Part shown: positions 45,984 through 53,402 of the stretch, piece by piece
Numbering within the stretch: position 1 is the first letter of the stretch
How the letters are laid out: every line of letters begins with the position of its first letter
From: a virus
IMG/VR virus record: IMGVR_UViG_3300046472_000072
Location: 1-53,402 of that record
Reading direction: 5' to 3' (one strand)
Length of the DNA stretch: 53,402 bases
Position numbers and translations under genes: made by a program
The notes under the pieces: model-generated
What the model saw: the letters and a program-made list of their open reading frames with translations, nothing else
Database searches by the model: none
Told to the model about the DNA's origin: nothing

Positions 45984-46430
45984 ATGGCTGGCATGAGCGA
46001 CTACCTCGAAAATAAGCTGATCGATTTCGTGTTCCGAGGTCAAACTTTCACTCCCCCCACTACCCTGTACGTCGCCCTGTTCACTACTGCTGATAACGAT
46101 GCTGGTAGCACTCGCGTTGAGGTGAGCGGCGGTGCATACGCACGTGCTGCTATCGCTTCGTCCGCTGCCAATTGGGCTGCAACTAACGGTCCAGGTGTCA
46201 CTACACCGGCATCGAGCGGAAACACAGGTACAACATCGAATAACAATGCTATCCCGTTCCCTACTCCTACGGCCAATTGGGGCACTGTACAGGGTATTGG
46301 CATCATGGATGCTGCTACAGGCGGCAATGAACTGTGGTATAGCCCACTGAGCACCCCTCAAACGATCAATAACGGACAAACTGCCCCACAGTTTAACGCC
46401 GCTGCGCTGTCGATTCAGATTGACGGTTAA
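45984..46430 (+). CDS. Conserved virion protein, tail-fibre related
   Basis: A 148-residue protein of the phage type 'SDYLENKLIDFVFRG.....PTTLYVALFTT', often annotated as a tail-fibre protein, with a Gly/Ser/Thr-rich beta middle. It lies just before the tail spike gene and may attach it to the virion. Confidence 0.7.
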   Translation: MAGMSDYLENKLIDFVFRGQTFTPPTTLYVALFTTADNDAGSTRVEVSGGAYARAAIASSAANWAATNGPGVTTPASSGNTGTTSNNNAIPFPTPTANWGTVQGIGIMDAATGGNELWYSPLSTPQTINNGQTAPQFNAAALSIQIDG

Positions 46431-46441
46431 GGAGGAAATGC

Positions 46442-49024
46442 ATGTCTAGCATTACTCTCGTACGCTCAGCGAAAGGTGCCGCACAAACCGGCACAACGAA
46501 CACCATCGCATTCGACGCCACCGGCTGCGACATGCTTGTGGTCGGCGCGCGCGACCTCGGTAACTCGCCCCTGATCACTGGCGTCACCTTTGGCGGTGTT
46601 GCGATGACGCGCTCGCGTCACGACGGTACGGATGGCCGCGCCACCTCGATCTATACGCTCGCCTCGCCTCCGTCCGGCACGGGCAAGAGCGTCGTCATCA
46701 CGTATAGCGGCGGCGCAACGGGTTTGGGCGCGGTCGTCTCGGGCTGGTCCGGTAATGGGCAAGCGATCGTTGTCGGTAACACGAACGGTCGCGCCGACAC
46801 TGTCGCTAGTGGAGGTTCCGGCATTGGCTCAGCCACCGCAAATAACGTGGTTATCACGATGTCTGACCCTACAAGCGTAGCGGTCGATTATTTCGTGATC
46901 ACCAAGGGGCAAATGTATGCCAGCCCACCGCTGACCCCTGGCGGCTCGCAGACGCTTATTGATGGCATGTTGCAGGGTGATAGTTTCTGCTACGACGAGT
47001 CGTCTTACCTAACCAACGCGTCGAAAATGTATTGGACCTGGGACGGCGCGCGCCCCGAGCTACAGTCGCAATCTGTCATCGAGCTGAAACTTGGCGCAGC
47101 CGTTACGACTACGGTGAGCAGTGTCAGCGTTACCCCGACGACCGCAACCGTATCCGGCGGTGCTACTCAGCAATTCAGCGCGAGCGTTGCTGGTACTGGA
47201 TCGCCATCGCAGTCAGTGACATGGAGTGTCAGCCCGGCTGGCTCGATCGACACGAGCGGACTATTGACCGCCCCGGCCGCAACCGGCAGTGCGCAGACGT
47301 TGACTGTCACTGCTACCAGCGTGGCCGACAATACCAAGAGTGGCACCGCAACCGTAACGGTGCCGGCGAATACGGGCACCGTGTCGGGCGTATCGGTTTC
47401 GCCGTCGGCGCCGTCTGTGGGCGGTGGCGCAACCCAGCAATTCACTGCAACCGTGGCTGGCACCGGCTCGCCATCGCAGGCCGTTACCTGGTCGACAAAC
47501 CTAGGCACGATCACGACCGGCGGCCTGTGGACTGCGCCTGCGGCAACGTCGAGCGTGCAGACCGCAACGATCACTGCCACCAGTGTGCAGAACAGCGCCA
47601 AGAGTGGAACCGCTTCGCCAACCGTTCCGGCCTCAGTTGTCCCGACGCTCTCCGCTACGTTTCTGAGTGTGTTCGGACAGGAGTTCAACTACGCAGATCG
47701 GGTGCGCGATACCGGCACCGTGGCCGCTGATGGGCATGTGGTGCTCGCCGGGACGCCCCCGGCCGGAAGTCAAACGTTCGCAGCAGGCATCGGTGTGGGC
47801 GCGAAGAATATCCCCTACGTGGTGGAGGATGCAAATGGCGCATGGGAAACCAGGGTCGGCACGCTGACGGCCAGCCTCAGCCTGTCGCGCGACAGCATTC
47901 TATCGAGCTCGAATGGTGGCGCTGCTGCTACCTTCTCGGGGCAGGTCAACGTTTATTGCGACGTTGTGGCAGCAGTCATGAAACGCCTTGGGACCGACGA
48001 CTTCATTAACGCTCGCAGGTACGGCGTGGACCCGACATTCACGAACGACTCGACTGCGGCGATCCAGGCCATCATCAACGATGCATTCTTGAGCGGCCTA
48101 CCCGCGCACTTCCCACCGGGCCGCTACAAGATTGCGGGTGCGTTGAAAGCGCCGGACGACTTCGGGCGCGGCTGCAACGGTCAGTTGTATATACCTGCCA
48201 CGCCGTCCGACTCGACCATGAAGCACGTCTACCTCAAGGGAGCGACGCCGCCAAACATGCAGTACTCGGCATTGGTGGATGAGCCAGTCATCAACCAGGG
48301 CGTGATTTTCGAATCGACACTGACGCCTGCTCAGAGCACCGGCACGCTGCCTGCCGTGCTGTATGCAAGCCAGGGATACAGCAACGGATACGGTACGTTC
48401 AACTTTACCGATGTCACGCTCGAAAACATCGTCATCAGGACCAATGCAGCGAATGGTGCTTCCCAGATGTGCGGCTTCAACGCGCAAGCATTGAGCAACA
48501 TGCCAATCTTCAGGGGATGCTGCCGCATCGAGGTCAATGTCGGGCTGTACAGCAACCCTGATCCGACTGCTGTGGGAAGCTGGGGCTTGATCATGTCTCC
48601 GATCAACAACAGCGGCATGGCGAAGTCGGAGTTCCTGTTCATTGGTGGGTTCGCCAATGCCGTGCAGTTCTCGGAGCATACGCACTTCGACAGATTGACG
48701 GTGTACGGCTGCGGCACCGCTGTGACGCTACAGCCCGCCTACCACTCGTCTTACATCGGACACCTAAACGTCGAAGGCTGCAAGAACTCCATCGTCATTA
48801 ACGGCGACCACGCGCTGTTCGTTGGTTTGTACGACGTTGAGCACAATAACAGCGTGGCTTGGCGGGCGTTTGCCTACGACATCAAGTATGTTACCGGCAG
48901 CCGCAAGGTCCATATCTCACTCAGCACCGTAGTCAAGCAAGGCGTCGGTATCAGCGATGCTGACTGGGCGACCAATGCGACCAGCGCGAACTACAAGGTT
49001 GTCAGCGGCGCGGGAGCTAATTAA
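46442..49024 (+). CDS. Large tail spike/fibre with Ig-like repeats and beta-helix, GC-rich
   Basis: An 860-residue adhesin. Residues 1-210 are a beta-rich head-binding part. Two tandem Ig-like (BIG2-type) repeats follow at about 215-395, each with SVSVTP or VSVSPS starts, GGATQQF and TVTATSV endings. Further on, NDSTAAIQAIINDAFLSG and FPPGRYKIAG are the entry of a pectate-lyase-like beta-helix, as in receptor-binding or depolymerising spikes. GC content is well above flanking genes, so it was probably acquired from a high-GC phage. Its place between neck and tail genes is unusual. Confidence 0.8.
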   Translation: MSSITLVRSAKGAAQTGTTNTIAFDATGCDMLVVGARDLGNSPLITGVTFGGVAMTRSRHDGTDGRATSIYTLASPPSGTGKSVVITYSGGATGLGAVVSGWSGNGQAIVVGNTNGRADTVASGGSGIGSATANNVVITMSDPTSVAVDYFVITKGQMYASPPLTPGGSQTLIDGMLQGDSFCYDESSYLTNASKMYWTWDGARPELQSQSVIELKLGAAVTTTVSSVSVTPTTATVSGGATQQFSASVAGTGSPSQSVTWSVSPAGSIDTSGLLTAPAATGSAQTLTVTATSVADNTKSGTATVTVPANTGTVSGVSVSPSAPSVGGGATQQFTATVAGTGSPSQAVTWSTNLGTITTGGLWTAPAATSSVQTATITATSVQNSAKSGTASPTVPASVVPTLSATFLSVFGQEFNYADRVRDTGTVAADGHVVLAGTPPAGSQTFAAGIGVGAKNIPYVVEDANGAWETRVGTLTASLSLSRDSILSSSNGGAAATFSGQVNVYCDVVAAVMKRLGTDDFINARRYGVDPTFTNDSTAAIQAIINDAFLSGLPAHFPPGRYKIAGALKAPDDFGRGCNGQLYIPATPSDSTMKHVYLKGATPPNMQYSALVDEPVINQGVIFESTLTPAQSTGTLPAVLYASQGYSNGYGTFNFTDVTLENIVIRTNAANGASQMCGFNAQALSNMPIFRGCCRIEVNVGLYSNPDPTAVGSWGLIMSPINNSGMAKSEFLFIGGFANAVQFSEHTHFDRLTVYGCGTAVTLQPAYHSSYIGHLNVEGCKNSIVINGDHALFVGLYDVEHNNSVAWRAFAYDIKYVTGSRKVHISLSTVVKQGVGISDADWATNATSANYKVVSGAGAN

Positions 49025-49804
49025 ATGCTCGGCTTCGCCCCACTCAGTGCCGCGCCGCTTGGCGCATTGCCGGGCACATCCCAAGCTCAAACGGGAAGCG
49101 TTGCCCTCTCGTGCGCGATTGTGTCGTCTTCCACAGTGAGTGCAGGGTTGGCTGTAAGAGTGGTTCTGTCAAGCGCAATTGTCTGTGCAGCGATTGTCAC
49201 AGCAAACTTGACAGCGCCATCAGCAGGATTGTCAGCAACCATAGCAAGCAGTTCAGCAGTGACAGCATCACTCGCCACGGCTGTCCGTCTAAGTGCGAGT
49301 TTGCAGAGTGCATCCACTGTCTCTGCAACGCTGACAAACCCAACAGCCACGCTTCTACAAGCTGCGATTCAAGCGCGCGCCACCATCTCTGCAAAATTAA
49401 CAACACCACAGGCAATTCCTATGTTTATTCCAAGCACAGCCAGAACGATCAATGTAATGGCAACATCTCCGATTTTCTCGGGTGGGAAATGGTGGAATCT
49501 GTCAGATGTCAAGAAGCCTCGCGCTACCAAAGACCCTGACGCAACAATTGACATCACGTTCAACTGGGCTGACTACCTGAACGATATCTCGGATAAGAAT
49601 AACGCTGTGGTTATCTCCGATGTCACTTTCACTGTCAACGGAATTAGCAGTTCCGGCACGTTCTCTGACGGTGTTAATACTACAGTGTTCGTGACGGGCG
49701 GCACTCCAGGTAGTTCTGCAACGGTCGCTTGCAAGATTACCACAGCAACTCAGCCTCCACGTACCGATGAACGTACCATCTATCTTGATATCGGAGACGA
49801 GTGA
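49025..49804 (+). CDS. Fibre-associated structural protein, 259 aa
   Basis: A 259-residue protein whose first 130 residues repeat a LSA-I-S-S-V-A-L pattern rich in Ala, Ser and Thr, suggesting a repetitive beta fibre. The C-terminal domain (DATIDITFNWADYLNDISD ... GTPGSSATVACKI) is a folded beta domain. The MLGFAPLSAAPLGALPG start is common in tail-tip proteins. It begins one base after the spike gene and its normal GC content marks the end of the GC-rich block. Confidence 0.7.
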   Translation: MLGFAPLSAAPLGALPGTSQAQTGSVALSCAIVSSSTVSAGLAVRVVLSSAIVCAAIVTANLTAPSAGLSATIASSSAVTASLATAVRLSASLQSASTVSATLTNPTATLLQAAIQARATISAKLTTPQAIPMFIPSTARTINVMATSPIFSGGKWWNLSDVKKPRATKDPDATIDITFNWADYLNDISDKNNAVVISDVTFTVNGISSSGTFSDGVNTTVFVTGGTPGSSATVACKITTATQPPRTDERTIYLDIGDE

Positions 49805-50202
49805 TGCGTTCTTGCACAGTGGTGGTTCGATGCGAAGCTCTCGCAAAGGACGACGTAACTAACGCAGCAAAGCCCAAGGCACCTCTTCGTGCAGTGCCTT
49901 TCGGGGCTTCTTCGAAGCAGATCGTACACAGCGTTGGCGAAGACTCTGTTGATATGTTCTCTGTGTACGAAGAGGCTACGAGTCTACCTGCTGTGATAAG
50001 CGGTATGGCTATCTTCAGGACAATTTCGTCTAAGGACGGCATCGTAGCGGAAGCTAAAGGCCGCATCAGTCAAGATGTTAAGAATGCTGTACTGTTTGCC
50101 ACTCAAGACATTCCGCAAGGATTCTATTCTTACGAAGTTTGTGTGAGGGCAGCAGGCTACTCGCAAACACTTCTCAGTGGCTCATACGTCGTCAAGAATT
50201 GA
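49804..50202 (+). CDS. Hypothetical structural protein, 132 aa
   Basis: A 132-residue beta-rich protein (MRSCTVVVRCEALAKDDVTN...), coupled by TGATG to the previous gene. Probably part of the fibre or neck; not recognised. Confidence 0.65.
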   Translation: MRSCTVVVRCEALAKDDVTNAAKPKAPLRAVPFGASSKQIVHSVGEDSVDMFSVYEEATSLPAVISGMAIFRTISSKDGIVAEAKGRISQDVKNAVLFATQDIPQGFYSYEVCVRAAGYSQTLLSGSYVVKN

Positions 50203-50227
50203 CAAGAATCCTGTCCGATGGTATAAT
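50199..50227 (+). promoter_or_regulatory. Consensus sigma70 promoter of the tail genes
   Basis: TTGACA, 17 bases, TATAAT: perfect consensus, overlapping the previous stop codon. The spacer begins AGAATCCTG, related to the repeated palindrome. Confidence 0.8.
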
Positions 50228-50250
50228 TCTGTTTATTAAGAAGGAGAGAT

Positions 50251-50709
50251 ATGGGAAGTTTTCTAGACTCTCTGAAGTCTAACATAGAACGTGTTCTACA
50301 AGAGACCAACTACAAGCTTACCACAGTAGCGATCAAGCGGTTCTCTTACTCGATCAATCGCTCCCCTGGCGGTGCAACCTGTAGCATTGAGCCGGGGCCA
50401 TTTGTAGATGGCGAGTTTATCAACAACTGGTTCCCTGCGATTAACGGCTACGACACATCCACGACGGCAGCAAGAGACTTGTCAGGTGCTGGCAGTTTAG
50501 CACGCTTGGAGATGCTTAAGCAAGGGAATGCTTTCTTGGGCAAGGACGGCTTTGTCACGCTGTCTAACAATCTTAGCTATGCGACTAGAGTTGAGTACAA
50601 AGGCTGGCCCAAGGGCAAAGACCCTGATAGCGGCTGGTACTGGACAGGCAAGGCGCTCATCTACAATCCGGTATTGTACGGTGAAAATGACATCAAGGCG
50701 GACCTATGA
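50251..50709 (+). CDS. Putative neck or minor tail protein
   Basis: A 152-residue protein (MGSFLDSLKSNIERVLQETN...) in the slot of HK97 gp10-like neck proteins before the tail terminator. The role is inferred from position and size. Confidence 0.6.
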   Translation: MGSFLDSLKSNIERVLQETNYKLTTVAIKRFSYSINRSPGGATCSIEPGPFVDGEFINNWFPAINGYDTSTTAARDLSGAGSLARLEMLKQGNAFLGKDGFVTLSNNLSYATRVEYKGWPKGKDPDSGWYWTGKALIYNPVLYGENDIKADL

Positions 50710-51098
50710 ACATTCGACAAGAAGTTGAATCCGCTATCGCTGCTTACGCTCGCGCTAACAATATGACATGTTCTTTCGAAGGCGTGCCATTCAACAAGCC
50801 GGTGAATGCACCTTGGCTCGAAGTGATGTTCTTGATGTCGTCTACGATGAATCCTACTGTAGATGGTTCTAGAGTGCGTAAGACGGGCGTGTTCCAAATA
50901 AACACTTATGTACCAGTGGGCAAGGGCATGAAAGCGTTGGATAGCTTATCTGACGACATCGTAGCATTGTTCCCATTTGACCGTAAAGAGTTGTACCAAA
51001 CTTTCTCTGTTGAGCAAACACCTAATGCCAGTCAAGCGATGATTGATGCAGGCTTTATCTGGTGTGCAGTGAGGGTTAAATATAGGCAGGAATTTTAA
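50706..51098 (+). CDS. Tail terminator protein
   Basis: A 130-residue protein of the DUF4128/gpU-like type (NIRQEVESAIAAYARANN ... FQINTYVPVGKGMKALDSLS DDIVALFP), which caps the tail tube and fixes its length. ATGA overlap with the previous gene; the tail tube gene follows. Confidence 0.8.
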   Translation: MNIRQEVESAIAAYARANNMTCSFEGVPFNKPVNAPWLEVMFLMSSTMNPTVDGSRVRKTGVFQINTYVPVGKGMKALDSLSDDIVALFPFDRKELYQTFSVEQTPNASQAMIDAGFIWCAVRVKYRQEF

Positions 51099-51117
51099 GG
51101 CAGAGCTGTAAGGCTCA

Positions 51118-51146
51118 CGACAAGAATACGGCTCTAGTCGTATAAC
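51118..51146 (+). promoter_or_regulatory. Possible promoter of the tail tube gene
   Basis: CGACAA, 17 bases, TATAAC. The -35 box is poor. Confidence 0.4.
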
Positions 51147-51190
51147 AAGCATATCTTGCAAAGATAATTTAAATTTAAAGGAAATACGAC

Positions 51191-51640
51191 ATGGCATATA
51201 CATCAGCCACTACAACCTTGTGGATCGGTTCTACACTTCCGACCACGCACGATGACGCTGGCTTCTCCGCTGGCACCATCACTTGGACCAAAGTTACTGA
51301 GTGCAGCGACCTTGGCACCATCGGCGGTAAAACCAACGTAGTCTCGTTCACGGACGTTTCGACTGGCAAAATCACTAAGCGCGGCGGCGCGCAAGATTTT
51401 GGTCAGATGACTGTTAAGGCAGCACGCCATAGCGGCGCAGACCTGACAGCTCTGCGTGCTGCCTTCGCTGATCGTGCGCCGCGCGCATTCAAGGTTATTT
51501 ACCCAGCTCTGATTGGCGAAACTGAGTTCTTCACTGGTGTGGTCACATCTGTCCCTACATCAATCGGCGGTGCGGACTCGATCCTCGAAATGAATATCAC
51601 CATCGACCTGGACGACGAAATCGTGACGGTCGCTGCGTAA
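51191..51640 (+). CDS. Major tail tube protein
   Basis: A 149-residue beta-sandwich protein of the gpV type (TWTKVTECSDLGTIGGKTNV ... FFTGVVTSVPTSIGGADS). Hexamers of such proteins form the tail tube through which DNA is ejected. Position between tail terminator and tail-assembly chaperone fits. Confidence 0.85.
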   Translation: MAYTSATTTLWIGSTLPTTHDDAGFSAGTITWTKVTECSDLGTIGGKTNVVSFTDVSTGKITKRGGAQDFGQMTVKAARHSGADLTALRAAFADRAPRAFKVIYPALIGETEFFTGVVTSVPTSIGGADSILEMNITIDLDDEIVTVAA

Positions 51641-51649
51641 TAGTTTTAG

Positions 51650-51665
51650 GAGGGCTTCGGCCCTC
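51650..51665 (+). terminator. Terminator after the tail tube gene
   Basis: GAGGGC-TTCG-GCCCTC hairpin followed by TGTTG. Confidence 0.65.
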
Positions 51666-51667
51666 TG

Positions 51668-51779
51668 TTGTAAGTAAACGCTGTGAAGCGCCGCTTACAA
51701 ATGCAACAAGGAAAACAGGACTCTACATCCTTTCCTTGAGCATTCTTTCAGACCTACTTTAAGAATATTCAAGAAAGAG
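51668..51779 (+). other. Leader of GIY-YIG gene 3 with three hairpins
   Basis: TTGTAAG/CTTACAA (51668-51700, with inner CGCT-GTGA-AGCG), CAAGGAAA/TTTCCTTG (51707-51738), and TCTTTC (51744-51749) pairing with GAAAGA (51773-51778). The last covers the ribosome site before the ATG at 51784, so translation of the nuclease may be kept low. Confidence 0.5.
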
Positions 51780-51783
51780 ATGT

Positions 51784-52953
51784 ATGCCAGCAAAACTATC
51801 GCAAGAAGAATACCTCAAACGTTGTGTTGAAAAGCATGGAAATAAGTATGGACTGCAACACATAGAGTACGCCCGAACATCTTCCAAGGTCAAGGTAGAG
51901 TGTTATGAACATGGTATTTTCCACGTACACGCAGGAACGTTTATGCGCGGTACAGGGTGTGCCAAATGCGCCTACGAGTACAACGGATTGAAACACAGAG
52001 TTACGCAGGAAGATTTTATAACGCGCAGCAGAGAGATTCACGGCGAAGCTTACGACTACAAGACCGTTGTCTACACTAAATCAGATGTAAAAGTAAAGAT
52101 TTGGTGTAATGCTTGTGCCAATGAGTTCGAGATGACCCCTGAAGCGCATCTCGTGGGGCAGGGTTGTCGAACATGCGGATACAAACGGAATGGTCTTGCC
52201 AAGAGGGCAGACTTCGCAAAGTTTGTAGAGGAATCTCGGTTTCATCACGGCGACAAGTTCAGCTACGAGCATGTTGAAGGCGTTTGGACAGGCATCCACA
52301 CCAAATTCGACCTTTACTGTCACGTGCATCAAGAGTGTTTTGTGGCATACGCTTCTACGCATGCTAAAGGTGCTGGCTGTCCCAAGTGCGCAAAGATCGC
52401 AGGTGGGATCAAGAATAGAAGTGATACTGAGACTTTCATCCAGCAAGGAAAGAAAAAGTTTGGGGACGCTTTCGATTATACCAAGGCAGACTACGTTAAG
52501 AATAACAAGAAGGTTACGCTCCGCTGCACGGAGCATGACAAGTGGTTCAACGTCACGCCAAACGTCCACTTGCACCCAGATAACACCCACGGAGGTTGCC
52601 CACAGTGCGTACAGGCTGGATATAAAATAGCGAAGCCTGGTTATCTGTACGTTCTACATGTCGATGAACTGACTAAGGTAGGAATCACAAACAGACAACC
52701 GGAAGTCCGTTGCAAGTCTGTTGCCAGAGAATCGAGTAAGAGTTTTGAAGTTCTCAAGGCATACTATTTCAATAATGGCATGCTCCCTAGAGAGATTGAG
52801 ACAACATTGTTGAGGGAGCTAAGAGCGCAGTACAAGCAGCCTCTGGAACGTTTTGATGGCTCTAAAGAAACCTTCTACAACGTCAACCTCGCATCCCTCC
52901 TAAACCGCATCGAAGAATTAATAGCAACACAAACAGCGGCACTAGCCGCGTAA
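51784..52953 (+). CDS. DUF723/GIY-YIG homing endonuclease 3
   Basis: A 389-residue member of the same family as the proteins at 36716 and 44140. Four DUF723-type repeats end in GCAKCA, GCRTCG, GCPKCA and GCPQC. The GIY-YIG-like domain (YLYVLHVDELTKVGITN ... LRAQYKQPLERFDGSKETFY) is at the C-terminus. It is inserted between the tail tube and tail-assembly chaperone genes. Start at 51784 with AAGAAAGAG upstream. Confidence 0.85.
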   Translation: MPAKLSQEEYLKRCVEKHGNKYGLQHIEYARTSSKVKVECYEHGIFHVHAGTFMRGTGCAKCAYEYNGLKHRVTQEDFITRSREIHGEAYDYKTVVYTKSDVKVKIWCNACANEFEMTPEAHLVGQGCRTCGYKRNGLAKRADFAKFVEESRFHHGDKFSYEHVEGVWTGIHTKFDLYCHVHQECFVAYASTHAKGAGCPKCAKIAGGIKNRSDTETFIQQGKKKFGDAFDYTKADYVKNNKKVTLRCTEHDKWFNVTPNVHLHPDNTHGGCPQCVQAGYKIAKPGYLYVLHVDELTKVGITNRQPEVRCKSVARESSKSFEVLKAYYFNNGMLPREIETTLLRELRAQYKQPLERFDGSKETFYNVNLASLLNRIEELIATQTAALAA

Positions 52954-53011
52954 CCAAGAGCAGTATAGCTCATAACCGCCCGTAAGGGCAACTCTACCAA
53001 AGGACATAACA

Positions 53012-53402
53012 ATGTTTAAAATTGACTCGCTGAAACTGTCGGAAACCACTGAAATGCTGCTGAAGCACCCTGTTACTGGTGAGGTGCTGGAAGACGAAGA
53101 TGGTAAGCCTATTACGTTTCACCTGTTCGGTACGGCATCGCGGGAGCATCGCAAAGCGGTTGATGTGCTGATCCGCAAAAAGAAGCAACGTGGTGGTCGC
53201 GATGCAACCCTTGCGGAGAGCCGTGCAGAATCGCTGGAGTTCATTACATCGCTGACTGAAAAAGTGGACAACATGGACTACGCAGGCAAAGTCCTCGATA
53301 ATCCCGAGGCTATTAAGGCCCTCTACAGCGACGAATCCCTGTCGTGGATTCGCGATGCAGTAAATGCTGAGCTTTCGAGCGTTGAAAGTTTTTTGAAGCA
53401 AT
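53012..53402 (+). CDS. Tail-assembly chaperone (gpG-like), cut by the window end
   Basis: At least 130 residues of a chaperone that guides assembly of the tape measure (MFKIDSLKLSETTEMLLKHP...TGEVLEDEDGKPITFHLFG). Position after the tail tube fits. The visible end contains the heptamer T-TTT-TTG in the correct phase for -1 frameshifting, which in such phages makes a longer G-T fusion. The 3' end lies beyond the window. Confidence 0.8.
   Translation, partial: MFKIDSLKLSETTEMLLKHPVTGEVLEDEDGKPITFHLFGTASREHRKAVDVLIRKKKQRGGRDATLAESRAESLEFITSLTEKVDNMDYAGKVLDNPEAIKALYSDESLSWIRDAVNAELSSVESFLKQ
53389..53395 (+). promoter_or_regulatory. Candidate -1 ribosomal frameshift site
   Basis: TTTTTTG read as T-TTT-TTG in the chaperone frame, near the expected place of the G/GT shift. 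Confidence 0.55.

Noticed and set aside
47032-47730. 232-codon alternative frame within the tail spike gene
   Set aside because: Arg/Cys-rich product typical of an off-frame reading of GC-rich repeats.
1-53402. CRISPR array
   Set aside because: No set of regularly spaced identical repeats was seen on either strand.

Overview
The window is a 53.4 kb segment of a tailed double-stranded DNA bacteriophage, almost certainly a siphovirus. It has a complete head-to-tail-tube module: small terminase candidate, TerL, portal, S49 prohead protease, scaffold, decoration protein, major capsid, connectors, tail terminator, tail tube and the start of the tail-assembly chaperone. Upstream are long arrays of tiny overlapping genes. 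The host is probably a Gram-negative proteobacterium: there is a lipobox lipoprotein, sigma70-like promoters (many TTGACA-N17-TATAAT), and two GC-rich blocks (9.3-11.9 kb and 46.4-49.0 kb) whose composition resembles Burkholderiales prophage genes. The host assignment is inference. Both window ends lie inside the phage.

Layout. (1) 0-5.5 kb, minus strand: an operon of small overlapping genes with thyX, an HNH/AP2-type endonuclease and a SleB-like cell-wall hydrolase, read from a promoter near 5.58 kb. (2) 5.6-27 kb, plus strand: about 50 mostly unknown small genes in short units, each with its own promoter, plus an HTH regulator and an SF1 helicase. Two minus-strand cassettes (small MSRxFDY protein plus HNH nuclease) are inserted, and two stretches (6.2-6.8 and 15.6-15.9 kb) lack genes but are dense in hairpins. 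(3) 27-35 kb: another structured gene-less stretch, then a minus-strand region with a serine resolvase, an HNH-resolvase chimera, HD and metallo-phosphoesterases, a ClpP-like protease, a PhoH-like ATPase and a DNA methyltransferase. (4) 35-53 kb, plus strand: a tRNA-Thr and the late structural genes.

The window is heavily invaded by homing-type elements. Seven putative homing endonuclease genes of four architectures total about 6.3 kb, roughly 12% of the window. The clearest is a 243-nt ORF-less group I intron in the Walker A codons of terL. Its 5' exon overlaps the 3' end of a DUF723/GIY-YIG endonuclease gene, an arrangement that fits collaborative homing. Two relatives of that nuclease sit between other structural genes.

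The least familiar element is the duplicated two-gene HNH cassette. Both copies have a strong promoter, and the predicted transcript starts with a 19-nt hairpin whose stem sequence differs but stays paired, with a conserved GCAAY loop. Regulation also seems written in two repeated palindromes: TAAGAWTCTTA, scattered through promoters, and GTGTA-N4-TACAC around the HTH regulator gene. Three small genes look frameshifted by one base at short homopolymers, so single-base sequencing errors should be considered.
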